From contig CM049409.1 of NCBI GenBank assembly GCA_026929865.2, positions 7,595,452-7,659,451 on the forward strand: 64,000 nucleotides of DNA, given 5' to 3'. The notes beneath the pieces were generated by a model, which had not been told where the DNA came from, did not search any database, and worked only from the letters and a program-made list of their open reading frames with translations. Both the position numbers and the translations under genes were made by a program. The stretch comes from Hyperoplus lanceolatus (lineage: Eukaryota > Chordata > Actinopteri > Uranoscopiformes > Ammodytidae). Shown in pieces: positions 1-11,849 of the stretch. Position 1 is the first letter of the stretch, and each line of letters opens with the position of its first letter.

Positions 1-2100
1 CACATGGCCTTTTATGATACCACAGCGTTTGCCTGGCCTGGGTGTGCAAGAGTATGTGTCCCCAGAAATGTTAATGTGCCACAAATATTAGAAATTCAAA
101 TCCTCCTCACGCATGTCCAAAGCCTACACCCTTCCCCCTGGCTGCTTGATCATAGGCGTCTGTATATTTGGCTCCATAGATATTTCACAGATAGACGTCA
201 TGGTGGATTACTTCAAACAAGTAATGCATCAGGGTTGGCCGGGTCAACAAATCAGATGTTCTTTTTTAAGGAAGATGTTGCCTTGCAATGTGTTCGTTAG
301 TGTGGCAGATGAGATCCATCCTTTCATTTGTATATAAGTATATATATATATATCATTTGCCAGTTTCAATTTCAAATCCTCACAGACCCACAGCGTATTT
401 TTCTCATCCTTATCCAGACAAACAGTAAGGCACCAGAATCATTTTGATCGTCTGACTTTGATGTCCCCAGGAAAACTCAAAGTTTCTCCTAATAGTGTAT
501 ATTTGCACTGTCAATGTCAGCTTTGTATGCAGATTAAGCAGTGTGGTGCAATGTAGTATTGTACCATGCATCTGTAATCTTCAAATTATTCATATTATAT
601 ATTACACATATGACAAATTCAAATTATACACCAAATGGCATTTGCAACTTACATAACTTGTGTTGGTTTCATACGCGCTATACACAACAATCATGAAGTC
701 CTTGGATGTAATCAGCTTATCATTCATTATTAATTGTTGTTTAATTATGAATTACATGTATTTGATACACCCTGCATAATTTAGAGTTGTAACGACATGA
801 ATAATGTGAACACTGGAATTAAAGTGGAGCTGGCTTCCCTTTACAAAACATTGCACTGGGTTTTTACGGAATGATCTCCTTTGCCTTGCAGGACTCTGAA
901 ATCCTGGAAGTATTTTCTCCTGTGACATGGGAAATTATATCAAGGGTACTTAATTGTATCCAGTATGGAGGACAATGGTGATGCTGTCTTCTTCTTGTGT
1001 ATCTCCCAATCGTGTGCGCATGCATGACCTTCAACAAAAATGTGATTGCACACTTCATAAATGTGTTAAACACACAATTAAGAAGCACACCAAAACATCA
1101 AAATATGTAATTGCAACTGAAGGCATGTCAGATATGGGTCAGATATGTTTTTTTTATGATAATACATTTATATTATATTAGTTATATAGTGATCAGGTGT
1201 GATAACAGCTTTGTTAAGGGTTGTATACAAGTCCAAATAAGTGATAACTGTTTATAAATATTGATAATTAAAATGACTGACAACTCCTACACTGTGTTAT
1301 AAAATACACTAATAAACACTTATGACCTTGTACAGTGTTAACCACTCAATTGCAGTGTGCTAACAATGCATTTTCTAATATTGTTAAATATAATATAATA
1401 ATGCTTTATTTATTAGTTAATGGGTGACTGGTTTCAGAAAAAGAAGAAAAGTTTGCAAATCTCAATCGGACTCAAATCAGGTGTTGACTCTACTATATAG
1501 CCAGGTCTAGAATACAGAGCATTAGATTAACTGAATAAGAAATGTTACAGAAGCCTCCACCCCCGAGCGGTTAAAACCCAGTGCTCTCTTCTGACACAAA
1601 TGTTCTTGCATAGTCGGGAGTTGTGTGAGTGGGAACCTTTGAAGTCGCGGCTTGATTAGTGTTAATTTGGATTCAACCTCTAGAACTGCAGTGTACACAG
1701 CACTTAAACTATAAACCCTTATTCTGCGCTAACATATAAACCTGCTGCCAAAAATTCTCCTTCATCTGGAGCCCTATAGTACCATCTGGTCAATATGTTA
1801 TTTCAGCTGGTACTTCAGAGATTGTACTCAGCGCGCTGTCCAAGTAAAATATTGCATGTCTTAATTTGTTTTGACTGTTTTCCAGGATAGCAAGAGATGA
1901 TCTCATTAAATTCAGTTATGCTGAATTTATAAAACAAACAAAAGTGTGTATCTCTTAAGCCGGCTGTCATTTACCCTTCACTAATTAATTAAGGAGGCAT
2001 CTCAGTATGTCATCCACATTACTTAGGTTACACCTATTTTCATTTGATCACGATTACCTCATTTGTTTTACTATGACGTTGTGTGTGCTACTTAGCTGAC
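1..2100. other. Unassigned non-coding DNA
   Basis: AT-rich unique-looking sequence. I see no reading frame with a recognisable domain, no RNA gene and no complete repeat. Short open frames here (up to about 98 codons) have no family features. Confidence 0.5.
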
Positions 2101-2624
2101 TTAAAGCTCCCATATCATACACTTTTCGGTACTATTATACACCATATTATATGGTCTTAGTGGTCCCTAATACGTTTTTCTTTAATTGTTTGCTGAACAA
2201 AAACTTTCAGATAATTTATTGTACTATGCTGATGTTCAGCTAATCTCACAATGGCCTATTTTTTAAAAAGAGCTGCAGCTCCCCTCGTAAATATACAATC
2301 TTTGAGCTGCCCCCGCCCCCTGTCCGGAAGCGAAGCCAGATACGCCTCACCCTCTGTCTGTCAGGGCCGTGGACCAGTAAGAAATAGGGGTGTGGGCTGC
2401 ATAGTGGAAGCTTCTGGCTTTCCAGTTTGTGAGGTCAGAAAAGGGGAAAATTCTGACTGGAGTATATTGGGGGGGGAGGGGTGGGAGTTTCAGAAAGGGG
2501 GAGAGTGAGAACAGGAGAGAGTGTTATTTTTTTTCTATTTTGGCAGTCTCTAGGCACACCGTGGACCCATGGATATGTTAGAACACATTTAAAAAGTGCA
2601 TTTAGCATAATATGTGTCCTTTAA
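2101..2624 (+). mobile_element. TTAA-flanked MITE, family A, copy 1
   Basis: A 524-bp non-autonomous DNA transposon. It starts with TTAA followed by AGCTCCCATATCAT and ends with ATAATATGTGTCCT followed by TTAA, so the termini form an imperfect inverted repeat with TTAA at both outer edges. TTAA target duplication is the signature of the piggyBac and Kolobok superfamilies; the sequence alone does not say which. Copies 2 (49,011-49,452) and 3 (56,900-57,424) lie on the opposite strand. All three share an open frame starting near MAYFLKRAAAPLVNIQSL, here 85 codons. No transposase is present. Confidence 0.85.
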
Positions 2625-5600
2625 CTACTGACAATGATGGGTGAAAAAAAATGAATGGCTGTCTCCACTCTTCAGCTGTCGACCCTCCGTCTCCGGTCCT
2701 GACAGTTGCCTTGTAAACAGTGTGGAATGGAGAGCCAAATCAGTTGGTACATTCATGACTGACTACCACCTGCCATCAACACACAGTGATTGGCAACCAC
2801 CTGTCATTGGCCGGGCTCTTGTTTGATTTGATCGTGGTTGCGAAATCCATCATAACATTTATGCTGCCTCATGCATACCAAGCAGAGGGCTGACTGCAAG
2901 GTTAAGTATTTCACCGTTTGATTATGACGAGAAACAATTGTGGAATCATCAGCAACAATGATATTAGACAGTTAAAGAAATAAAACAAATATTATTTGAG
3001 AATCTGTTTGGGCAAAAGCACACTTTATACTTTTTTCTCAAGCAAAACACAGCAGTCATATTAACATACTCTGTCACATTTAGTGATGTGGCAATATCTG
3101 TGTCATGTTCAAAGTGTCCAAGATCTTTATTAATTATGAAAAATGACAAGCAGTGCATGACAACTTTCCTTTGGATTTACAAAACAAGTAGTTGAGAAAT
3201 GGGATGGTCAATCTTAAACTGAAGCACTGGATAACTAGATAACTAATAAAAGTTTGTCTTTGGTCTTTGTTTCAAATGAGTCTAGAGAAATATTTAATCA
3301 TATTTGAGAAATTTGTGTGGTAAGTTTTGGTTGTTTTTGTGTAATGGAAATTACTTGTCTGACCTCAATGATTAGCCGTCCGAGTTGTCATGACGATTAA
3401 TCAGCTGGTGACATTCCCTGTTTTGACTTTGAGTCACTTTTGGACGGCAGACAAACAGACTAGCCTATCAAAAAAAAAACAAGGATAGAATCAACAGGGG
3501 TGCCTTTTTACAAAAGATGAGATGTACAGCGAATTGGACAGAACTGTGAATATGTCTGAAATTGCTTTTCATTTCAATTCAAAATGGGAATGAAAATAAT
3601 GTCCTCTAGGTGAATCAGAGCAAGCGTTATCTCTGCATCCAGAAGTCAGATGGATGTACAGCTCTGGTGGAGTGCAATCAATCATTTAAGCTGTCAAAAA
3701 ATCTATCAACCTTGTAAAAGGGACCTAGATCTGACATCTTTATCTACATAATAAGGATTGACAATGACTTCTCACAGAAAAAAACTCCACATTTGCTTTG
3801 ATGTAAATCCACAGGTTTTATTCATCGGAAGCTTTGTGCTCTGGCTAAGATGCTGCGTGCGTGTTGAGCCACTTAGCGCTACTTTCCCCTTGATATATCT
3901 GTTTATTGTTTGTGCTTTAACAACAATGCTATATCCTTTAAATCTATTTGGCTTGTAGATCTGTCACGCAAACCGCAAATGGATTTTAATGAGATAAACA
4001 TTTCTCCGCCATCTCCAGCCAGACCTCTGATTGGCCCAGACGGATTGAGTTATTATGATTAAGCTCAGTGTTTATGGACCAATGATTCCAACCTACCTGG
4101 AAATCGATAAAGGACACCTCAAGGACCATTTTCATGAGAAGTGGCCATCGCGTTGCATAATAAGATTTCTCCAGCTTCAACCCCCAGTGATTAATTTCCT
4201 TCAATACCGACATTGAGCTCAGTCATTTAGTTTGTGTGGAGAAGCATAAGCCGTTTTAATGCCTGTCTAAGACTCAAATACGGCTGCTAATCCCTAATAA
4301 CATTCCCACCTGAAACTCACAAATATTTTAGACGTAGTATAACTTTGGGCAGGTATTTCTTGCTTAGACATTTTCAATCATACAGTCACAGTATATAGTG
4401 TCCATGGCTCAGGGGGTAACCTTGGCTCCCTTTGTGTTCTAAATTGAACATGAATCTATTGGCACCCAAGGGTTCACAGATGGGAAATTCCATACACAGC
4501 ACATTTGTTCAGATGAAAGTCCATTGTTCGCCTTTCTTTAAAGAGCCCCTGGTTTATGGCAATCGCAATTCATTTATGTAGCAGATTGTTTGTAATGAAG
4601 TGCAAAAAAAAAGACTCCTTCTTTTAGGTATTCTACCATATGCTTTAACCACAGCCCATGCTACTGTGTTGTCTTTATGCACCTTCATGAATTGTTTTGA
4701 ATGCACTGAACTTTAATGACTTTTCTTTTAAGTTCAAGTTCGCACATTCCGTAAATGTCAGATGTTGCAAATGTTGTGTTTTTTTTGTATTATAATTGTA
4801 TTTCATAAATGTATTGTACAAGAATTATTAGTGGAAGGTTTACATATTTAGAGTCTACAATGCAGGAAATTGGTTGGTTTATTTGTATTTTTGTGGTTTA
4901 GTTAGAATAAGGATTTATGCGTAGCATTTTAAACTTTGAGACAGGAGACATTTCTTTAACTAATTTAACAGATTATTTATTTAGCGAACCAGAACAATTG
5001 ATTTTCGAAAAAGAATAGCTATTCAATTATTTAAAGCCTTGGCCTGTGAAATGTTCCACGAGGGGAATAGAATATCACAAATTATTGCCACTGACCCATT
5101 CAGAGGCTTGCAATAAGACACATATTATGGAAGTATAATCTTCAAAGTGTTGTAAGAACGTGCGTAAAAAACCTGCACATTGTAACCCCTTACACACAGA
5201 TTTACCATTTTATACCAGGGTGTATTAAACAATTCACATGCCATCGTGAGCATTATAGTAAAAGCATGAATTAAAAGAAGAAAAATAACATTAAAATTGT
5301 ATAAAACATTAATTATTTACTTTTATTTTGAAATTACCAGTGTTTTTCCATCCTCAGATACCTTTTTTCCTTGTGCAAGTGAGTTTAGACCTCAGCTGTG
5401 ATTTAGATTCCACCCTCTCTCTCTCTCTCTCTCTCTCCCTTTTTTACATGCAGTAAGACACAAAAGGAAATGTATTAATGCAGCCATAGTTGCCTAGGTT
5501 GGACCAGGTTGGAAGTGTGGAATTTGGAAATGAGAGCTTACATGGGATCAGTGTTGGATAACATCAGGAGATACATTACATGTCTGCACTTTATACTATA

Positions 5601-6377
5601 ACATCTCATGTGTAGATTCAGCCCTTACAGCTAAAGCAACACTGACACTGAAGCTGTTTTCGCTGGGCTTAGTGAGATTTACAGTATAGTGAAAGAAACA
5701 AACAGACAAATCAAAACTGATCTTTCAAAATCCTGCCTGATGGATAGATATTATGCAAAGCGTGAACTCTTACAAAAACAGCATATTAAAAAAACTTAGT
5801 TATTTCTTATTCAAACATGAATATAGCTGTAAAGCTATAGGCAGCTGTGAATTTATTCTCCGCCATACAGGAGTGTTTATCCCTTGTTCAGCAGCCAGGC
5901 ATATACTTATTGGTATGCATTAAACCAACAGAAGACTAATTGTCTACTTTGCCTTATCAAATTGACAACCACAATGTCAGGGCACACAGTGTTGCAGGTG
6001 TCGAGTTATCCCATATGTTTTGTTGACAGTGACTTTACTTCCTTTTACTCATTGTTTGGAGTCATATAGTCTCCATTGATAATAATATAATTAATAATAT
6101 ATTTCTTTTTTCTGACCTTTAAAAAAAACAATATGTTTTGATACTAACAAAACGGACTTGAACATTTCATTAGGGAAACACAAAAAAGAGAGAAATAGAT
6201 TATGTTTGAATGTTTTTTGTATCTTAACAAATATAGATTACATTTGTTTGACAAACAGTAATTGAGAAAGACAAATACAATATGTTTTCAAATATAGTGA
6301 CTTGAGTTAAATAAACCCCAGCGAGGTATTACTCGTTAAACCTTTCATGAAATACATAAATAAAATCCAATAACATA
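2625..6377. other. Unassigned non-coding DNA
   Basis: No recognisable gene or complete repeat. A (CT)n tract lies at 5,415-5,437. Some stretches (for example 3,360-3,450 and 3,960-4,260) are of higher complexity and could be conserved non-coding elements, but this cannot be judged without other genomes. Confidence 0.45.
5415..5437 (+). repeat. (CT)n microsatellite
   Basis: About 11 uninterrupted CT units. Confidence 0.9.
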
Positions 6378-6385
6378 GACCCACA
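6378..6385. repeat. Target-site duplication, left copy (GACCCACA)
   Basis: Eight bases immediately left of the outer hAT-type element. The same eight bases occur immediately right of it at 11,228-11,235. An exact 8-bp duplication is the hAT superfamily signature. Confidence 0.75.
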
Positions 6386-6465
6386 CAGGCCCGGTTCTAG
6401 AAAGTTAGATTAGGGTGGGCCTGTAGACATTTTAGGTGGGCACACAGGGCAAAGAGACCGAAGAT

Positions 6466-6492
6466 GCGAGCGCGCGCAGAGCGCGCGAGCCA
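6466..6492. repeat. CG-alternating imperfect palindrome
   Basis: Two runs of GCGCGCG flank a short AGA spacer, an alternating purine-pyrimidine inverted repeat inside the outer hAT element. It is much more GC-rich than its surroundings. Confidence 0.5.
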
Positions 6493-6940
6493 ACATTTTT
6501 TGCCATTGTAAGATCTCTGCGTCTGCTTTTTCGCACATTTACTATGAATTGTGTAGAACACAATATGCAAATAAACTTTGAGTGTTGCTGTGTGGGAGAT
6601 TTGATTCTTGCATGTTTTTTTCCCAAATGTTTTTGAATAACATATAATATACATTATATACAACATAATGTATCTTTTTTTTAATTGCAGTATTAACTGT
6701 AGGCAGCCTGAGCTGATTGAAGAGAAAGCTTTGGGACTGGGCAACCTGGATGGTGGTAGGCCAGAGCTATATACTATACACACTATGTAGATATATAGTC
6801 TTTCCACTATTGCCTCCGATGTCCGGCTGGGTGAAAGTAGTAGCCAGCCGAGGTCACGACCCTGCTAGGGGGGTCCGGGGTTATGCCCCCCCGGGAGATT
6901 TTTTTTTTACCTTTTTAACCCTTGTGCCACCCTAACTTTT

Positions 6941-8380
6941 TTGTTACACAGGAGGACCTGGCGGCCACAAGAAGCCACTCCCAATTAACTGCCATATAAA
7001 CCTTATACAATAATGTTTTTTTTACTTTTTTTTATAAACCATTCACCCCACTTGTGCTCTGTACATACATATTTAATATTAGTTGATTTTCATTTGCTTT
7101 TAATGCTTAAAATGATTGTTTTTGTGTCAAAGTCAGTATTTTTTCCCCCCTAAAAACTAAGAAAATGATTTTTTTTTTATATAATAGATGCAGAGTTGAT
7201 TTTTTTAGGTGGAATAACTAGAGTCTAGGGCATATGAATGATTTACACACAAAAAACATTTGAGGCATGTTTAGTTTTTGCGCATGCTCAGATGCAAATA
7301 AATTGTTACACAGGAGGACCTGGCGGCCACAAGAAGCCACTCCCAATTAACTGCCATATAAACCTTATACAATAATGTTTTTTTTACTTTTTTTTTATAA
7401 ACCATTCACCCCACTTGTGCTCTGTACATACATATTTAATATTAGTTGATTTTCATTTGCTTTTAATGCTTAAAATGATTGTTTTTGTGTCAAAGTCAGT
7501 ATTTTTTTCCCCTAAAAACTAAGAAAATGATTTTTTTTATATAATAGATGCAGAGTTGATTTTTTTAGGTGGAATAACTAGAGTCTAGGGCATATGAATG
7601 ATTTACACACAAAAAACATTTGAGGCATGTTTAGTTTTTGCGCATGCTCAGATGCAAATAAATTGTTACACAGGAGGACCTGGCGGCCACAAGAAGCCAC
7701 TCCCAATTAACTGCCATATAAACCTTATACAATAATGTTTTTTTTACTTTTTTTTATAAACCATTCACCCCACTTGTGCTCTGTACATACATATTTAATA
7801 TTAGTTGATTTTCATTTGCTTTTAATGCTTAAAATGATTGTTTTTGTGTCAAAGTCAGTATTTTTCCCCCTAAAAACTAAGAAAATGATTTTTTTTTATA
7901 TATTAGATGCAGAGTTGATTTTTTTAGGTGGAATAACTAGAGTCTAGGGCATATGAATGATTTACACACAAAAAACATTTGAGGCATGTTTAGTTTTTGC
8001 GCATGCTCAGATGCAAATAAATTGTTACACAGGAGGACCTGGCGGCCACAAGAAGCCACTCCCAATTAACTGCCATATAAACCTTATACAATAATGTTTT
8101 TTTACTTTTTTTTTATGAACCATTTACCCCACTTGTGCTCTGTACATACATATTTGATATTCGTTTATTATTCATTGTTTTTAACCCTTTTCAGGCTAGT
8201 TTTTGTGATGAAATTACACTTTTTTATATACAAAAATAATAATAACTGAAACACTTTTCATACGATAGATGCACGGTGGATTTTTTTGTGTGGCTGTTTA
8301 CGAGATAGGATCTATTAATGATCAACGAAAAGATTGACATTCAAGCATTTTTAGTTTTTGAGAAACAACAACATTTATAT
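6941..8380 (+). repeat. ~360-bp tandem array, four units
   Basis: Units begin with TTGTTACACAGGAGGACC at 6,941, 7,303, 7,663 and 8,022, giving periods of 362, 360 and 359. The first three are nearly identical, differing mainly in the lengths of T-runs. The fourth matches for about its first 130 bases and then diverges, though GATAGATGCA and CATTTTTAGTTTTTG near 8,264 and 8,346 still align with the unit. The open frames inside the units are chance products. Confidence 0.9.
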
Positions 8381-8497
8381 CACAAAAAACATAAATCGAA
8401 CAGTAGAACAGGCTAGAATAGATATATATGCAGCTAAAAGGTGCTATTTTGGGGCTTTCAGGTGGCTGCTCACCCAAAAGTTCACTGACACTCCCAA

Positions 8498-8500
<3 letters not shown>

Positions 8501-8582
<82 letters not shown>
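8501..8582 (+). repeat. (TG)n microsatellite
   Basis: About 41 uninterrupted TG units, followed to about 8,700 by imperfect GA, GTGA and TG repeats. Confidence 0.95.
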
Positions 8583-8592
<10 letters not shown>

Positions 8593-8861
8593 TGAGTGAG
8601 TGGGTGAGTGTGTGAGTGAGTGGGTGTATGTGCGCGTTTGTGTGTGAGCATGAGTGAGTGTGTGTGTGTTTGAGAGAAAGAGAGAGCGAGAGAGAGAAAA
8701 GACATTCAATGGAAGAGGAACACACTTCGCTGGCAATTTTTGAAAATGTGTCTGTGACATTGGTAATGCTTGGCCATGCTGTAAATGAGCAGTGTGCCCT
8801 ACACCCATACTTAAAACATTGGTCAACCGAACATAAGAACAGGCTAACAATTTATATTGAT

Positions 8862-8877
8862 TGTGTGTGTGTGTGTG

Positions 8878-8920
<43 letters not shown>
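8862..8920 (+). repeat. (TG)n microsatellite flanked by a direct repeat
   Basis: A TG tract lies between two related copies of a roughly 40-base sequence containing ACCCATACTTAAAAC (near 8,801 and 8,950). Confidence 0.85.
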
Positions 8921-9123
8921 GTCTGAGCGAAAATGAGCGTTGTGCACTTTACCCATACTTAAAACTTTGATCGGTGTTGCACCTGTGTAAACAAACCCAG
9001 ACTTTCCCAGACTTTTGTTTTTTGTTTTCACTTCATCTGCATCTTTATAGCCTGCAAGATGAAGGAGTGTGCATCACTTCAAAGAGAATGTAAGAAGGAT
9101 TTTGCATGAATGGCGTAATTATG

Positions 9124-9158
9124 CACACACACACACACAGACACACACACACACACAG

Positions 9159-9192
<34 letters not shown>

Positions 9193-9201
9193 ACACACAC
9201 A

Positions 9202-9248
<47 letters not shown>
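9124..9248 (+). repeat. (CA)n microsatellite with CAGA interruptions
   Basis: About 60 CA units broken by several AGA variants. It forms the opposite stem strand to the TG tract at 8,501. Confidence 0.95.
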
Positions 9249-9252
<4 letters not shown>

Positions 9253-10839
9253 TGGGAGTGTAAGTGAGCTTTTGTGCATGCTGGGTGAGCAGCCACCTGA
9301 AAGCCCCAAAATAGCACCTTTTAGCTGCATATATATGGAAGCACACAAAGACACACACATACGCACACACAATAATTTCACAACAAACACACAGACACAA
9401 CCCTTAGGTATCCATATGGACCCTAACCTTTCATGTGTTGCTCATTTTTTTTATGTTTAGGTCTGCAACTCTAAAAAATTACAAAAATGATAAAAAATCA
9501 TGTGTTTTTCTTGTTTTGTTTTAGGGAGCATTTTGACTTATCAGTAAAAGGTGAAGTAAATGAATAATTCAGCTAAGTGGGGGTAAAAAGTGTAATTTTG
9601 GTGTCTTAAGTTTGGGATGCATGCCTAATATCATTACATTTACATATGTCTGTCAACATGGCTATGGTTTGAAAAAGATAAGTTTTTAAAGATTTTAATG
9701 CTTTCAAATTGAGCCATTTTTTACATACAAGTTTGGGTGTTTTAAGTGTGGCTGTCTGTACACACACACACACACAAACCATAATTTCTCAATATCTACA
9801 TATACACCACACACTGGTATCCCTACCAACACATCAACACCATTTAGGTTGAAATATTTTTTGACATTGACCTTTGGGGGGCAACACTATTGCAGGACTG
9901 ACAACCAGGAAAATAGCCTGTCATTCAAGCCCATGTAAAATATACCTAAAGGGCACCAACTAGTAGTTGGGGTGAAAATCACAAATTTTGATGCCTTTTG
10001 TCAAGGATGAAAGCACAAAATAATAGAAACATATATTTTATGCTGGTTTGTCAGCACGATCAAATTTGGAAAAAACGGCCGTTTTGAATGGAAGTGAATG
10101 ACGGCAGAAAATGGTGCCAGGTCCTCCTGTGTAACAAAAAAATGTCCTGCCTTTATTATAGGTGCTATGAAGTTGCTGAGTAGAAATTCAGAAAGTATCT
10201 TCATAAAAATTAACCCTGGCCAAAATGTATTAGGCTAACATAAGCACAGCCAAAGTTATTCAAAAAACAAACCAAAAAAAAAGGCCAAATGGCAGAAAAT
10301 GGTCCCAGGGTGGCATGAGGGTTAAAGTGAAATGCATGAATCTGGTGCACTTTGAGAGGAAAATTAAGAGGCTAAATCTGAGGAATTTTGTGTGAACAAA
10401 TAATTTGGAGACACTGGGTCGGATGAATTAGAAGCTATTGAAGAAAGAAACATGGATTTTCCATAGAAATATAGATTTGAAATAAAATATAAGGCAAGGT
10501 CCTCTGGATTGGGCTTGGTGCTCTTTTTCTTTTACGTGACATATTTCTCTGTAATATAATGAATTCATTTAAATGCAGTGAGAGGAACGAAGCAGAAGAA
10601 CTCTGTTGACCAGTTATCTTTTTTTCCACAGACAAGGCTGAAATAGGCTATAGACTATACACAGTGCATGGGCAACTGAGGGCAGCCCCATGTTCAAATA
10701 TTTTTAAATAAACTCAATACACACTGTGCATGCCATGGACTTGAATTTGACGTGATCAGTTAAGCTATTAACTATCTACCAAAACATTATATTCCTTTTA
10801 TTGTATGATTATTTACATTTATATAATATGATGTTGATA

Positions 10840-10939
10840 TCAAACACACAAACTAAAAAAAAAAAAAATTGGGGGGGCCCCTCTGGTAGTCGGGACCCTA
10901 AGCAACCGCTCATTTCGCTTATGCCTCGGGCCGGCCCTG
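10840..10939 (-). mobile_element. Terminal fragment of a second hAT-like element
   Basis: Read on the minus strand from 10,939 the sequence begins CAGGGCCGGCCCGAGGC and runs into a G/C-rich stretch (GGGTCCCGACT, then GGGGCCCCCC). That is the typical terminus of a common fish hAT-like family. The partner end was not found, so this is a partial or eroded copy within the outer hAT element. Confidence 0.5.
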
Positions 10940-11227
10940 CTGACCAGTGACCACTATAAGTGGGTGGGTAACTTGGAGGCAGGCTATCCTGCCCACCCAA
11001 TTAGAAGCAATGAATGGTAATGGTATATTATTTAGTATTAATCAATTGTCTGAATTGTGTTTGACATTTTCTTGGACATCGAATGAACAGGTCCGTCCGA
11101 TAGCGGGTCTGGACTTCCACCAAAAAAATAAATAAAAATAAAAAATAATTTTTTTTTTGATTGGGTGGGCACAGCCCACATTTGGGTGGGCACGGCCCAC
11201 CCTGGCCCCTGGCTACCGGCAGCCCTG

Positions 11228-11235
11228 GACCCACA
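11228..11235. repeat. Target-site duplication, right copy (GACCCACA)
   Basis: Exact match to the eight bases at 6,378-6,385. Confidence 0.75.
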
Positions 11236-11738
11236 TGATCTTATTTGCGATTTTGGAGGCGTAATGCTGCATAAACAGCCCTACTGCAGATGCAGTAGTT
11301 CACAGATGAAGTGGCTGGGAAATTATGGAAAGTTCGGATTGAGTTTAAACGATAATTATGGGAGAAGGTGCGCAGGTGGGTGTGATGGTCAGGTGACGGC
11401 TGAAGGCGGAAATACTCCGGATAGACATGCCATGCTTCAATATTCATCGTACGCATATTAGCCTCCGAACTTTGGCCCGTCGTCAATCCACATCATTATC
11501 CAGCTGGGCGTTCAGAGGGGCTCCGGAGGGATTTGGATTAGTTCCATTTACATGATATTTAATTCATGTGATGCTCCGGGTAGAATGACAATATGAGAAT
11601 GGAATCAGATGCAAAACCCTGCACCTTGATTCAACTCAACAAAAATAATCTATCAAAGTGTGTCTCTGAATCACAATTGAATCAATTGGCCTAAATCTGG
11701 TTAGAAGGGGAGGCTGGGCAGACCATGGGGACATTTGG

Positions 11739-11740
<2 letters not shown>

Positions 11741-11809
<69 letters not shown>
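11741..11809 (+). repeat. (GT)n microsatellite
   Basis: About 34 uninterrupted units, followed by a short GA run and four CAGT units. It lies just upstream of the CpG-dense segment. Confidence 0.95.
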
Positions 11810-11817
<8 letters not shown>

Positions 11818-11849
11818 TCAGTCAGTCAGTCAAACTCTCCGGCAAAACT

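Larger units (their letters stand above)
8422..9336. repeat. Inverted repeat with 55-bp perfect arms and microsatellite stem
   Basis: Bases 8,422-8,476 are the exact reverse complement of 9,282-9,336 (55 of 55). The match continues inward with a few differences (CACTCCCAAAA against its inverse near 9,250), and then a (TG)n tract on the left (8,501-8,582) faces a (CA)n tract on the right (9,124-9,248). The whole could fold into one long hairpin with a loop of roughly 540 bases. Confidence 0.9.
6915..10325. mobile_element. 3.4-kb TTAA-flanked DNA transposon inserted in the hAT element
   Basis: The left end reads TTAACCCTTGTGCCACCCT. The right end, read inward from 10,325, is TTAACCCTCATGCCACCCT, so 17 of 19 bases match and TTAA lies at both edges. 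A 20-base subterminal inverted repeat, GTTACACAGGAGGACCTGGC, is exact at 6,942-6,961 and, inverted, at 10,116-10,135. The termini after TTAA begin CCC, as in piggyBac-type elements. The interior carries a tandem array (6,941 to about 8,380), a hairpin (8,422-9,336) and several CA/TG tracts, but no transposase. The sequence just left of the insertion and just right of it (GTCCGGGGTTATGCC... and ...GAAATGCATGAATCTGG) reads as one interrupted fish repeat, supporting insertion. Confidence 0.75.
6386..11227. mobile_element. Outer hAT-type DNA transposon, split by a later insertion
   Basis: The left end begins CAGGCCCGGTTCTAG and the right end read inward begins CAGGGCTGCCGGTAG, as in hAT termini that start with CAG. 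The flanks carry an exact 8-bp duplication. Both ends contain GGGTGGGCC-type subterminal motifs; the right end has two copies of GGGTGGGCAC at 11,164-11,195. The element proper is about 1.4 kb (6,386-6,914 plus 10,326-11,227); the rest is a TTAA transposon inserted at 6,915. No transposase reading frame is visible, so it is non-autonomous or heavily deleted. A second hAT-like end sits inside it at about 10,939. Confidence 0.65.

Noticed and set aside
6397..6807. 136-codon minus-strand frame
   Set aside because: It lies wholly inside the outer hAT element and has no transposase motifs.
6941..8380. Regular repeats considered as a CRISPR array
   Set aside because: Units of about 360 bp without short repeat/spacer structure, in a vertebrate-type genome; this is an ordinary tandem array.
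8322..9400. Several open frames of 85-127 codons made of His-Thr or Cys-Val repeats
   Set aside because: They are translations of the CA/TG microsatellites and have no coding meaning. The same applies to frames at 47,983-48,253 and 50,350-50,967.
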